Made by a program: the position numbers and the translations under genes
Notes under the pieces: generated by a model
The model's input: the letters and a program-made list of their open reading frames with translations, nothing else
Database searches by the model: none
Told to the model about the DNA's origin: nothing
Part shown: positions 11,665 to 23,370 of the stretch, piece after piece
How positions within the stretch are numbered: the first letter of the stretch is position 1
Layout: each line of letters opens with the position of its first letter
Source of the DNA: Pezizomycotina sp. ARF18
Lineage: Eukaryota > Ascomycota
Direction: 5' to 3'
NCBI GenBank assembly: GCA_002224055.1
Contig: AZLU01000021.1
Coordinates: 248,001-312,000 of the forward strand
Length of the DNA: 64,000 bases

Positions 11665-12736
11665 TCAATTAAAATCTATCGCCGCCATCAGGTCATCGAA
11701 TATCTCCCTGTTTTCGAAAATCAGGTCCATGAACTCCTTTGATTTCCGCCACTCCCCAAAATACCTCGCACAGTATATAATCAGCTCCTTCCTAATACTG
11801 TCGCCGTAATTTTCCGTGGTAGTCGTCGTATTTTCGTATATAAACTTCAACACGTCGATCATATCCTCAGGTTTCAGTAGGGGGTTCTCTTCGGGATGTT
11901 TTCGGTAGCAGGGTCCTTCCGACCGAGGCAGAAATTGCGGTAGTGCGCGAAATCTGTGGTGTCCGCCAGTCCCGCCACTTCGTGCTCCCGTACGCGGTCG
12001 CGTCGTCGAGCCTGCTCGGGTGAGTATAACGCAGCGCGACGTCCAGCACGTCTTGAACCCCACTAAGGCTGCTGCTCTTCAAATCCTCTGCGCAGAGCTG
12101 GTCTGCGAGGAGGTGGATCTTGACGTGCAGGAGCAGCTGCTCACGGCAGGTCGTTGCGAGCGCCTCTTCCTGGCTGGCGTTTTCCGGTATCGGAGATGAC
12201 CTCAGAATTTCCCGGTATCTCGTATCCACCCTTATTATAGCAGCTGTCCACGAAATAGCCAAAAGCTATGTAGTACGGTTTATCGAGCTTGAGCTTTACT
12301 TCGAGGCTTTGGCTTTCTTGCATGCCTGATTGTAAACATGCTTGAAATAGTCGCTCGCCTGCGTTAGGACGTGGCGGTGACGAAGAATGGCGGTCGTCCT
12401 TCCCGATTATGATTTTGATGATGGGCGAGGTGGTCCCCTTGAGAAAAATGGGAAGGTGGAATGTCAATATCACAACAAGCGAGATTGTTTTTAAAATTTA
12501 GTGTGGAAGAGGAATTGAGAAACTTACTTAGCGAACTGATTTTCGTATCTATCTTCAGATGTTTCCGTTTCCGCTTCCTGGGCGGGTTCATGGTCTCCTT
12601 CCATCTCTGCGTCTGCATCATGAGTCTCATTCTCCATGGGTACGATGGTTTCCATGTCCATTGTAGGGTCACTTGTAGGGATTGCGGTCTCCGTGTCAAG
12701 TCCCGCGCCGGGGTCTGCGGCCTCCATATCCGTCAT
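11665..12736 (-). CDS. BTB/POZ domain protein, array copy 6 (inverted)
   Basis: This copy is convergent with copy 5 and ends the array. Exon 1 (12736-12528) is strongly acidic (MTDMEAADPGAGLDTETAIP). A GTAAGT intron (12527-12438) precedes SPIIKIIIGKDDR, the first BTB strand, so the intron position matches the other copies. BTB core: HRHVLTQASDYFKHVYNQAC, then MQESQSLEVKLKLDKPYYIA and FGYFVDSCYN. C-terminal region: LLLHVKIHLLADQLCAEDLK, VLDVALRYTHPS, AHYRNFCLG, DMIDVLKFIYENTTTTTENY, LIIYCARYFGEW and FENREIFDDLMAAIDFN. Frame jumps occur near 12370, 12200 and 11950. Confidence 0.75.
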
Positions 12737-14494
12737 GGCTAGAGATTTCGGGTATGATTATGTGCTTAAAGTTCGGCTTGTTCTACTGGAAATCGATATT
12801 AAAAAGTAAAGAATAGAGGCTTCTTGCTTAATAACAGCGAAGGATCAATTTTACGTGTTTTTTTCACCCTTATAAGCATGTTAATTGGAAGCTGAAGTTT
12901 CTGATATCCGGATTCGATTTCGTATTAATTTCCACGAGACGAAGGAAACCCCTTACACGCGTAAAAATAACCGAATTTAAACGTGGTAATAAAACGGCGC
13001 TAAAATTTAAGCTTAATTAAGCGAGTTTGTGTTTCGCAACGTCAACCTCTTCTGCGGACATCGTCATCTTCAACCTGTAAGAAAAATGTCTTCTGGAATC
13101 CTACGAATTTCAAGATACGCTGGAAAGGGCTAGGAGCTGCTTGTACATAGAGTTGATTGGTATATGTATCTTTTACTAATCTTTAGACTGACGTTGACGC
13201 CCATATTGTCTCTCCCAGTCTCCGAACTCGTTAGTTCTCGAGGGAGCATCAAATGGTAAAATTTTTATGAGAAGACCGTTGCCGTAGTTATAAATGGAAT
13301 CAGAGCCTTGCAGCCTATGAGCTTAGAGGTCTAATTGTGTGGGAGTTGAACATCTATCGTCGCAATCTGAACGAGCTAAAGCGATTGTTATTGGTCGGGG
13401 AGGGGGAAAAGTTAGAAGAAGTCCAACTTCACGCTGCACTAGTAAGCAGGCATATAGGAACAAAGACTAAGAGTATAGGTAGTAGACACGAGCTCAGCAT
13501 CAAAGTCAGTTCAAGAAGAGATGAGATATAATGGGCACAATGTGAAAAACTTTGCGGTCAATATCAGTAGGAGCTTCACGGATTGTCCGCGCTGGAGATT
13601 GAGTTCGCCTGTAACGCACGTAACATCCACCACGTCTCACCATGTGGCATTTGCCAAGCTCCTCTTGCTTGTTGAAGCTATATGGAAATAAAAGTGTCCA
13701 AAAAGCACTCTCTGTGTTTGAAAGATCGTGGCCATGATCAAGAGAGCATCTCAAGTTGTACTGTAAAACGTTGAAAGTCCGTAATCACGATCTCGAAGAG
13801 CGAGACCGCGCACAGAACGGGCGGTCATGAACCGCACGATCACGACCGTCCAAATCAACCGAGAGCAAGCCATACCCTTTAGCTCTCACATACGGATATA
13901 TCTACTCTAGCCCTTAACCCTAAGCCCTAATGTAAAGGTTGACACCAAATAATTTCAACCGCCTGCGCTCACGATGACGTGTATTACGCTATTAGGAAAT
14001 TTTCAACCTTCAAAAATATTGCGAGTCCGTACAATTGCCTAAAGGCGTATTGCTAATTTTTAAAAAGTAGTGATCTGGGACATTTTCGAAATCGTCGATA
14101 AATATGACCCTGGCCTCCTCCTCAACTCTAGACCCCTTCCAAATTCCTATCTTCACCATTATTCACTTTTACAAATCTCTTCATTCAAAAGCTCTTTACT
14201 CCTATATATAACCCACTTATATAAACTCCCACTTCTCTCTTACTCTAAACTTACTAAGTAAACAAACAAGCTCCTATAAACAAGGATCAAAAAGTAATAC
14301 CTCACGATCTCCCTTCTCCTCCCTTTTGCCCTGTAGATGCCCCTTCACCGTAGGCTTCACCTTGTAGATTGTAGATCTTAGTCCCTTCAACCCCTTCCCT
14401 TATATAAAGTCTATCCTTCACCACCCAAAGTTTCTCACTCGTAACTTCTTACTAATCCTTCTTACCCATTTCTTCGTAGTTCAGCATATAAAAA
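12737..14494. other. Intergenic, promoter side of micro-exon gene
   Basis: No domain was recognised. It contains a short telomere-like motif (13911-13930, CCCTTAACCCTAAGCCCTAA) and, from about 14100 to 14490, a long pyrimidine-rich tract typical of strong fungal promoters. Confidence 0.5.
14399..14494 (+). promoter_or_regulatory. TATA-like box and CT-rich leader
   Basis: A TATATAAAG element at about 14400-14409 lies about 90 bases upstream of the ATG at 14495. It is followed by a CT-rich stretch, a common arrangement for highly expressed fungal genes. Confidence 0.55.
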
Positions 14495-15353
14495 ATGCAG
14501 CCAATTGCCATCGTCACTCTTATCGTTGCCATCTTGGCTTCCATCACCCAGGGTGCTCCCACTGTAGGTTTCCACGTAAATCCCTTCCCTTGTTCATACT
14601 AACTTTCACCTTCAAGTTCCAGAGGGGTGATTCCCTTGCCAAGCGTGGCAAAGGGTACTGGCGCGATCCGTTTAACCAGGGACCCATTAAGTCTACTCAA
14701 GATCTTGTAAGTTTCTTTTCAGACCCTTTTTCTTTTCTTCCTGTCTCTCCTTTTCTTTACTAACTATTTCTTATAGAAATTGGAACCCACCTTGCAAGTT
14801 GAGCCCGTTGTCAAGTCCACCCAGGACGACGTAAGTACATGTTTTCCCAACTCTACCCCCTTTCCAAGCAATCTCTTGCTAATTATTCCCCATAGAAGGT
14901 CAAGCCCACTTTCAAGGTCAAGCGTGAGGTTGCGGTGGTAAACCTGACTTTTGCGTCATCCTCGACAACCTTCTCCCGTTGGCGCTGTCAAGGCCGTAGA
15001 GAGCTCGGAGCCTATCCTGGGCGCCCCAAGGCCGTTGCCCGTTCCGAGCCCAAAAGGCCCGAGGGGTGGGGTGCCCCCAAGAAGCCATCCGACTGTGGAG
15101 ACGGACATGCCCAATCATGGAGCTTCCTAAGGTGGCTGCAAGGTCTGACCATTAACTTTATTATCCCGGTAATAATCATTATCCTATCATGGATGCTCCT
15201 GAGCCTAGTGTTTAGGATTGGTTGTAAGTTTTCCCCCTTTCTCTTTCACTTCCCTTTTCCCTATTGCTTTCCGTCGTTAATCTTCGCTCTTTTCTAACAT
15301 TCTGTCTCCTTCTTCCAGACTGGTTTTGCCTAGATGGTGTTTTTTATATATAA
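14495..15353 (+). CDS. Small secreted/single-pass protein of phase-0 micro-exons
   Basis: Five exons: 14495-14563, 14623-14706, 14777-14830, 14896-15223 and 15319-15353. The introns have near-perfect signals (GTAGGT/GTAAGT donors, TACTAAC-type branch, YAG acceptors), and the first three are phase 0. Exon 1 is a signal peptide (MQPIAIVTLIVAILASITQG-APT). Exon 2 contains a Kex2-like site, LAKR followed by GKGYWRDPFNQGP. Exons 2, 3 and 4 repeat the motif KSTQD then K-x-x-PT-x-x-V, so they look like duplicated micro-exons. Exon 4 ends in a hydrophobic segment (INFIIPVIIIILSWMLLSLV), and the tail ends YWFCLDGVFYI. Exon 4 has three homopolymers that appear one base short (near 14934, 14975 and 15024); adding them makes the final phase-1 junction fit exactly. 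I do not recognise the family. Confidence 0.8.
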
Positions 15354-16598
15354 AAAGGATATCCACTGGATATAAATGGTTCTTTATTATTCATAGCAAA
15401 AAAAAATAATCATGGGTATCTTCTAGCAGTTAGATTTATATTTCTTATATCAACGGGTCTTGTTTGTTCGCTTCACTTTAACTAAAAAACAAAAAACAAA
15501 AAATATATCTTAGCTAGTAGCTTGGAGGTTTAACCACTCTTTTGTTCTCTTAATAGGGTTGTTTTTGCAATACACGAGGGAGGTCCTTGACTATTCTCCA
15601 AAACTAATTTGACTATTCTCCAAAACTAATTTGACTTAAGATTACTTCTATACTCGTAGGTAGAGCTAGGTAGCAATATGCTAGACATTTCCATTTAAAC
15701 ACTTCTACATCTTGGTTCTTTGTTACTAGAGATTCTCTTTGAAGATCTCGGTTTTACCTTACTCATTCATGTCCTCTGAGCTTTACAAAATATATTAGTG
15801 GAGAAGAAAGCTCAATGAGCCACCACTGACTTTTGCAAAGCATCGTGGGTATTGACAACATCATACATTTTATCCGTTCCCGAATCCTGGTGACTCATGA
15901 ATCGTTGTTGAGTACCTCAAGCTACTGAACAATTATCGTAAACATACTGTGGGATAATTCTATACATATATTCCGTTTCATGTCTGACATATTTTTGAGC
16001 TATAATTATCGCGATTTTCAATTGCTTCCCGATTGTCTCCATGAGTCCCGAACTCACGAATTTCGATCTTGAGACTAACTCCGTTAATTGCCTTGGACCT
16101 CTGACTGACTCTAGTATATTGCAATTACCTAGGTTCGTAATCCTCCTTGCATTCAATCACGATCGTGTAGCCAACCGGGTTCTCCGGGTCGATGTTGATC
16201 TTGCTGATCAACGAAAATCGCTCGGAAGAGAATTCCATGTGGGCTTTCCCGGACGCCCAAGTTCGTCACCTCGCATTTAAATTTGTCAGCAATTCCGTGC
16301 GACGTCAACTTGCAGAACCGAATCTTTGAAACCCGCTGAAAACGGGTATAAAACCTCCGCGTATTTCCTTGGAATTTCGTGATATCGTGTAACCACTCTT
16401 AGGGCACGCGTATATATACCTCCAAATCTTTGACATTTAAGAAGCTAACTGCTTAAGAAACCTAACGATAATATATTGCAGTAGCTTTAGCCAATCCGTT
16501 TGCCAAGTCATACCTCCAAGCGTTTGTGCGGCGAGCCGGTGTGTCGTTCGCACATAATATTCCAAACCTAAAACTCTCACAAGTAAACAACTTTAACC
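15354..16598. other. Intergenic upstream of HAD gene
   Basis: No gene was recognised. It contains the 22-bp tandem duplication listed separately and a TATATATA element at about 16411-16418, about 185 bases before the HAD start codon. Confidence 0.5.
15587..15635. repeat. 22-bp tandem duplication
   Basis: The unit TTGACTATTCTCCAAAACTA-AT occurs twice head to tail (15587-15608 and 15609-15630), followed by the first five bases of a third copy. It is non-coding. Confidence 0.9.
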
Positions 16599-17408
16599 AT
16601 GTCCGCCGATGACCAACGCCGTCGACTATCTTCCTTCAAAGTCTTGACCTTCGACTGCTACGGCACCCTCGTGGATTGGGCCAGCGGAGTAAATCCCTCC
16701 TTAGAACCTCTTTCACGCTTTGCGCCAACGAAAGTTCCCATACCGCAAATTATCCAGCTGTTGCATACCTTCGAGCGCGAAAATTTCGTAAACCACCCTA
16801 CCATGCCGTACGACCAAATCATGCTAAAAACCTATGATCAAACCGCGGAGCGATTGGGCATCGCATGCTCATTCGATCCGAGCCAGACGGCTCCGGAGAT
16901 CTTCATGGGCCGCCAATCTATCAATAAGACGGAAACGTGGCCTGCTTTTCCTGATTCTGTCGATGCGCTGAATAAACTACAGAAAGAGTTTGGGTATAAA
17001 CTCATGGTATTGAGTAATATTACGGTCGACATGTTCGATAAAACGCTGAAGACTGCTTTGAAGGATGTCAAGTTCGATAAGGTATACACGGCGCAGGAAA
17101 TTGGGTCTTATAAGCCGGATAAGAGGAATTTCGAGTATTTGCTGAACGGCGTCAAGGAGGAGTTTGGATTTGAGAAGGATGAGGTTTTACATATTGCGCA
17201 CGGGGTTAGCAGCGATCACGTTACGTGTAAATCTATGGGATCGAGAGTTGTTGGATATCGAGGGGTGTTAAGGATGTGGACGATGATGTGAAGAAGGATG
17301 TGGCGTTCGGTGGAGGTTCGATAGTATGGGGAGATGGTGGAAGCCGTAGCGAAAGAGGGAGGAAGCGAAGGAGTGATTGAAGACAATTCGACGACGGAAG
17401 TCCGTTGA
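16599..17408 (+). CDS. Haloacid dehalogenase-like (type II) hydrolase
   Basis: The ATG at 16599 follows a good leader. All four HAD motifs are visible: motif I FDCYGTLVDW with the nucleophile Asp, motif II VLSNIT, motif III Lys in GSYKPDKRNFEYLL, and motif IV region HIAHGVSSDHVTCKSMG. The cap-type region between motifs I and II and the FDCYGTL form match type II haloacid dehalogenases, which cleave C-X or phosphate bonds through an aspartyl intermediate. As given, the frame drifts after 17237. Three G-runs, each one base short (near 17237, 17309 and 17328), fully explain this. With them the protein continues through SCWISRGVKDVDDDVKKDVA to EMVEAVAKEGGSEGVIEDNS and stops at 17406-17408, about 270 residues, normal for the family. 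The gene is probably intact in the organism. Confidence 0.9.
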
Positions 17409-19097
17409 CGCTGTACCGAAAGTTTGTAAGTATTTAACTAATGCCACTCAACAAGTCCCAGAATTTAGACTGACTGGAGCGTCTTGGTGGAAGCACCACG
17501 CTTTCGTCTCTATATAAACGGAGGTTGGGCATCGTGATCAATCAGTATAACTAAGCATCATCACTAGCCAGGTATTCTGTATAGAGTACGCTACTTGAAA
17601 TGAATAGCGGACGTAAGTAAAGCACGAGAATGCTCGCATTTTAGTTCGCTAATCAATTTAGCCTGAATTGGATAGCAAATTACCTTTTGAAAGGAAAAAT
17701 GCCCTCCAGTCCATTTGTTCTATACAGCGCCCTCCATTTCGCTTCACTTATAGTCAAGTATACTTGCAGATCCGATTTTGCAATCCTAATCGCGCAGGAA
17801 ATGCCTGCCAGTTATATCGAGGATTGCGCCGATTCGATAAACCAAGCTGAGACCTTCCAGGCTTCCCAGCCCTTTTTGCAAACGGATGGAAGCGTCATTG
17901 TTCGAAAGCTTTGAACTATAAGCCAAGGAAACTTCTTGATTACCTTATGGCTACGGCCAAGAGGCCTGGGTTGCCATCGCGATATTTGTCTCTCATTTAT
18001 TGAGAATTGCTTGTATGGCATTCCGCGAAGCAGGTACAGGCCCATGGAGCTGCATGATATCTCTGTAGTACGGTCGTCTAAATAACTGCCGGTTTTACTG
18101 GATTCTTCGGCGGCTCGGCGCACGTGGGAAATGGATCCTTGGGAATCTGAATCATTTTTAGCGAAGTACTTATCATGGGTCTTTTAATCTGGATCATACC
18201 TTCTTCTTTTACAGAATCGGCTGGGGCTTGCAGGCGTTTCGCTTCCTGAAAACGAATCAGGAGGAGGCTATGTCTTCGAATTTTGGTTAGAGAACGCGGG
18301 GCTGGAAACTTCTTTCTGATGAGCCCCTGGACTAATAAACGGTGATATAATCATGAATGAGCCTGATCATAGAAATTAATGGATGGAAGGCTAAATAATC
18401 ATGAACGGCTGTTATCAGCGACTCCAAGTGGAATTTCAAGTTGTGAACCAGTATGATTTCGGCAGCTTCAATGAAAAATGATACCAACCCCGCTGTCAGA
18501 ACCTAACGAAAATTCCAGCCACGGCCAAGACGATAAGAAGAAACCTGCTGTTTTCTGATCGACGACGCAGATTTTTAGATATTTCGCCATGGTCGACCAA
18601 TCGTAATATCTACTGGGGGAAAAGAAGCGAAAAGCTGACGAGTTAACGGCACGATGAGCTTTTTAACCTTTTAAGCATGCTCCCCGCAACCGTTCCATTG
18701 TGCCCGGGCTTGCTTTTTGCCATCGGATCCGCCTTTTCGTCTCTCTTGTGTCTGCTTCGGGATAGCGTTATAAGCACTAGATTTGGACTCAACTAATCTG
18801 GGTGGGGTCATGCCTGGTGGGTGCCCACTGATTGTTGGGGAGGGCATTTTGGGGGCCGCGGGCTTCAATATCCCCTGGCAGGATGCGGCTTGGAGTCGAT
18901 ATAGCTTTTATTATTCCACGTTTATTTGGACTTGTTTAGCCGATGTGAAACAAATTATAAAATCTCCTAGTTCGCCACTGTGCAACTGCGGTGCTGGGGC
19001 ATTATTGCTACATTATTTGGCCATTGAATAGGAGGGCGCATCTTCGTCGTTGCTCACACCTGATCACTCATTAAAATCCTTGGGAATTCTCTTCAAC
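17409..19097. other. Intergenic, possible small ORF only
   Basis: A CTATATAAACGG TATA-like site lies at about 17511. A small open frame from ATG 17699 to 17914 begins with a moderately hydrophobic stretch (MPSSPFVLYSALHFASLIV), but there is no homology or splice support, so it is not called as a gene. No other feature was recognised. Confidence 0.4.
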
Positions 19098-20404
19098 ATG
19101 GCAGATCCCGCGATCACCAAGATATGGGTTCTCTTCGGAGTGGGGATACTGATAACTTTGATCCGCCTCGTATCGCGATGGACGGTCCTCACCTTCAAGG
19201 GTCTGCAAGGAGATGATTAATTATTTTGCTTTCATCGCTAGCGTACGTTGATATATTTTCTCTCGTACCTTTATATGTGTGACACACGAAAGGCTAACCT
19301 GTATACTTGCAACCAGGTATTCTGGTCCGCGATGGTCGTGACCGACACCAAGATCCGGGAGCAGCTCCCCTGCGCAACCCCAACATTGGCGAGCAGGCTG
19401 GTATCGCGATAGCGGCCAACAAGCCAATTTTGAAATCGGTAGTCCTGGCGCATAACGTCACGGAGTCGGACCTCGACTTTATGGCGCACCTGATGGGTCT
19501 CAACTTCACCTCGTGGATGCTGAAGCCGCCGATGCTATGGTCACTTAAAGCATGCATGTGCTTCTTCTTCATCCGGCTTACCGACAGCCTACCGAGGATG
19601 CGGATACTTACGTGGTTCACCATCGCAAGCTGTGTCCTCACATTCCTCGCGGTTGAGGGATTGATACTGCTGCAATGTGTACCTGTGAGCGTGAACTGGG
19701 ATATATTCCAACCGCGTGGAGGTACTGTAGCGACTCGACAGCCACGAGGGCTTTGATCATCAATTACCTCGTTGTTGGGTTTTGTAATATTTTGTAAGTT
19801 TATCGTCCCAAATAAAGAACATTTCCGTATTATGGAAATTCTCCTAATGTATAAACTTTGTTTTATAGACGGATATTCTTCTCATCGCCATCCCCATACC
19901 TATGCTCTGGCAAGTCCGCATCGCGCTCCGCAGGAAACTCCTTACGGGCTTCTTGCTCTGCTCCGGCGCCTTCATCGTCATCATGAACATCATCCACGCC
20001 GCCTACGGCATCGAAACCTACAAGACCACCGGCGCGAAGCAAGGCTGGTACAGAAAAGTTAGCTTTGCCTGGGGCATGCGTGAGAACTTCACCGCGGTCG
20101 TCATCGTGAACCTCATCGCGATAAGGCCGTTCTTCTCTTCGGCTCCGTGGATGAAACTGTACACATATATCAAGCGAGTCTCTTTAAAGAAGGATAAAGA
20201 GGATTCCGAAAGCGGAAGCCATGGCGCACTTGTGGAAGTCAAGCGCAAGAGCTCGCATCCGGAAAGCAAGAGCAGCCGTGGGCGCAGGAGCTGGAACTCG
20301 CTACGTCCGCGTCCGCGATGGATGTGGACCCCGAAAAGCAAATTGGGGAGAGGATTACAAGGGTGGATACTTCCTATACGGTGAAGTCTTCCAGAAGATC
20401 ATAA
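19098..20404 (+). CDS. Rhodopsin/PTH11-like integral membrane protein
   Basis: The ATG at 19098 gives an extracellular end and first helix (ITKIWVLFGVGILITLIRLV). An intron (GTACGT at about 19241, GGCTAACC branch, AACCAG acceptor at about 19316) leads to VFWSAMVVTDTKIREQ. The middle has the family's signature helix, PPMLWSLKACMCFFFIRLTD, then ILTWFTIASCVLTFLAVEGL and the loop with Cys and VNWDIFQP. A second intron (about 19795-19868) precedes TDILLIAIPIPMLWQVRIAL, LLTGFLLCSGAFIVIMNIIH, WGMRENFTAVVIVNLIAIRP and a charged cytoplasmic tail with Ser-rich, Lys/Arg-rich blocks ending TVKSSRRS. Fungal proteins of this class (PTH11-like, rhodopsin domain) sit in the plasma membrane as presumed receptors. 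A four-base TAAT excess and one-base jumps disturb the first third. Confidence 0.85.
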
Positions 20405-21780
20405 GGATTAGTCATGAGAAATACCCTCGTTTTATAATATTGTGGATATTTGATAATTTGTAGCTTGGGTGCGATTGTATAATTCTTTCGAACGTCTCAA
20501 CATTAACCCGCAGGCTCTATCGTGCTACAAAGAATCTTGAAATAAAAAAAAAAAATTTAATTTTAGCAATCTGATGATTTCTATGCTATCTTGATGACCA
20601 CTAGGCGGAAAGATCTTTCGGAGGCTTTGGGCTAGATTGTGGTCTTGGTCCTCCAACTTTCTCAAATGACCCCGCCGAACATGTTTTTAAGCATCTCCGA
20701 GTTAGGTCTTCCAGGGAAGGTATTCCCCGAGCCCCGAGAGTAGAACATGATGTGCGCAAGGACCGGTTTCCAGACTTGGAACTTTCAACTCAGCTCTCAA
20801 CTTGAGCCGTGCGAACTCTGCCTTACATGCGCTCATGGTCGGCTGCACAGAGCTTTGGTATATGGCAGAACGAGTGAGTGATTTGTGAACCCAATGCGAT
20901 GCCTAATTAACTAACTAACGACAAAAAGACGGTTTATATGATAATTTTCTGATCTATAGATGTATATAGGGGTTGTGATTCGCCTCAACAGCATCCTATG
21001 CCTCGTCATTGGCTTAATATACACATAATGCCGATATATACCTAAAGATCTTGGAAATCTTTCCCAATAAGCTTTGAGGATATGGTTCCTCGATAGCCAT
21101 CCGGGATTCCGCATCAAAAGCTAGCATATATTGTAAACTTGGAAGTGTTTAGATGTCAATTGAAGACTCGCCCATAACACACCATGATAATCAGTTGAAT
21201 GCCGATTTCAGGGACTAATAATATCATTCTGTTTCGAAACCAGAGTCTTAACATCTTTCATTAATACTCACTAACACAAGACCAAAAGTTACTAGAAAAT
21301 GAACGTCTGAGCGGATTTGAACAGTACCCGCCTGGTGCGCTTACTCCTAAACGCGAACAACGAAAACAAAAGAGCTCAGAGATAATGCTCAAACTAACTG
21401 ATACTCTAAACGCGATGCTTCGCTAACGATAAAATTATAAATCAAAATCACAACGGAAAAGTATAAGACGGTTGGATACAGCAATTGTAATTGTAAAGTT
21501 ACTAGCAATGCAATCCAACAACGATAATGTACCCAATGCGTGAAAAGTCAAGCAAGCGACGGACCTGTAACCACGTCGCAAATAATGAAAGAAAACGAAT
21601 TTCGACAAAGAGACGCCCTGGTGTGCGGTAAAGATGGGGATAGATGAGACGGTAGCAAAGTGTTGATACCATGAACTGCCAGTGGAATCAGGTTCACGGC
21701 TCCTTGGAAGTGAGCACATTCTGGGAGACAGGCACGAGAATTTCTCCCTTGTCTCTCTCTTTCTCCTCTCTAATTTTGAA
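20405..21780. other. Intergenic, no gene recognised
   Basis: AT-rich with an A-run near 20545. No domain, tRNA or repeat was recognised. Confidence 0.5.
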
Positions 21781-23370
21781 TCAAGCATCATTAGCAATCC
21801 CCGCTGATAGAAAATGATTATAATATATAAGAGAATTCACTCCTATTCTTAAGAGCCAGATTTCTTCGAGCCCGGTCGCGCCAGCTGAACTGGTTCTGCT
21901 GGAATTTGCCTTCGTCACGGACGAATCCGATCCCAATCGTCTCCTTTTCATAGCTTCAAAAGTGAAGTTGGTCTCGGCTCGTAAAGCATGATGGAATTTC
22001 TCTAGAATGCTGTTGTACGTCGATTCCGAGATATACGATGGCCTGCTTGGAAAACTCCAATTGTTGTAGAATTCTGGTGCCCAGCAGGAGTCTTCCAAAC
22101 AGGGAATCTAACTCGTGCATAGTTAGATTGAATATGTCGAAATATATCTCGCAACCGCGTATCTCGCAACCGGCGCGGAGCCTTTTTGAAACAGCGATGT
22201 AGCGGTATGGACGAAGGCGCTGATCGTGCCATTAGTTCAGCATGGTAATCTCAGCATGCACGTCTCGTGACTGCCGTTCAGTCACAGAGGACTTCTTCAT
22301 CTGGTCGGTCACGAGTCCTTTCTCCAATCTCATGTTGCCAAACATAGAGATTAGTACTTCGGTCGAATCCATGCCTCGACGGGGGCCGCGTAGGCCGAGG
22401 GGGACTGTGATAATATTGAGCGAACAGCTCTGAAACCAGGAGCCAGCTTTCGCGAGACCGCAGCACTGAGGAGGGTGGCTATGCATGCTGGAGCTTTGAG
22501 CATCTTATCAGTCTTATGTGCACACCTCCTAAGCTCTTCTGTGGCCCGGAAAATTGTTAGATATCCTCCTTTTTAGAAGCTGATACGTAATTTACAAACT
22601 TACCATTCTTTTCCATCGATAAAACCGTCCGTGGGTCCTTTACGATGCCAGTATAAACGTCTCTGGATCCCATCAAAAGGTCTAGAATTGAAGAGATAGA
22701 CTCCGCATCGCCTCGGACATGACCTTTGAGCTCGTGGCCGACTTGTTCTATCCATTCGCCCAGCAGATTCCAGTCCGCGCCCAGGTCGCTCTGCTGAGAC
22801 TTGCACGCCTTGGCGAAGTGCTCATAGGGAGGACTTTCCTTCGCCTCTTTTATAAAGCTATGGCGGATCTTCAGGAGATGGTATTCCAGTATTGAGGTAA
22901 TGGGGGCATCCCGGACTTTTTCGAGCTCCGGAGATGGTTCGGGAACGATTGGAAGAGAGTCGTCCTCGACCATATCATCACGGACGGTCAAATCGGGCTT
23001 TCGTACATTTTGCTCGTCCTAGAAAGCTTTTCCATACGCTTTCATGCCTTGCCATACCTTCTCGATCTGACTTAGCTTTGCTATGGGTACTTTTTGATTA
23101 CCCGCTATGTATAGGTAATCTCAGACTTCGCCCTTCGCATAGTCAAGGCGAGTACCTCTCCCGCGGCGCTTTCACGAGGACGGCCACCAAATCATCCAGA
23201 ACCCGCTTAATCCCGTCTCTATCCGCTTCAAACTCGTATCTTCGCTGCCTGTGGCCGGGATTGTCAATGACTAGGAATTTTGGCTGGTAAGCGGAGCTCA
23301 TCCCAGCTGCGGACAGCCATCTGATCATCGTCGGGATGGTATCAACTAGGATTATTTCAGTCAGCACCAT
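21781..23370 (-). CDS. Probable fungal deaminase-fold protein (OTT_1508-like)
   Basis: The N-terminal part (MVLTEIILVDTIPTMIRWLS; YEFEADRDGIKRVLDDLVAV; a helical domain with SILEYHLLKIRHSFIKEAKE and LGEWIEQVGHELKG) has no domain I recognise. The C-terminal part resembles fungal nucleic-acid-deaminase-like proteins: SWFQSCSLNIITVPLGL, then VHAEITML (the HAE zinc/catalytic motif), then PYRYIAVSKRLRAGCEI, where SK-x2-C-x2-C is expected, then FYNNWSFPSRP and a basic, Ser-rich end. In the Cys motif the first Cys appears as Arg (CGC), and a 12-base block (GGTTGCGAGATA) is repeated with a 3-base spacer at about 22146-22172. The family match is by motif only. Frame jumps occur near 23140, 22560, 22220 and 22100. 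Either a decaying gene or sequence errors are possible. Confidence 0.5.

Noticed and set aside
4443-12736. RIP (C-to-T) decay of the BTB array
   Set aside because: The disruptions are mostly one-base jumps, not clustered CAG-to-TAG or CpA-to-TpA changes; GC is not lowered in the copies.
13911-13930. Telomere-like CCCTTAACCCTAAGCCCTAA
   Set aside because: Only about three imperfect units, too short to call an interstitial telomere or subtelomeric boundary.
14638-14680. Alpha-factor-like pheromone after LAKR in the micro-exon gene
   Set aside because: Only one copy, no tandem repeats, and the sequence lacks the usual W-x-GQP core of ascomycete alpha pheromones.
17600-17850. Two-exon small gene from ATG 17600 (intron 17613-17661)
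   Set aside because: The splice join puts the second exon out of frame and meets a stop at once; no homology supports it.
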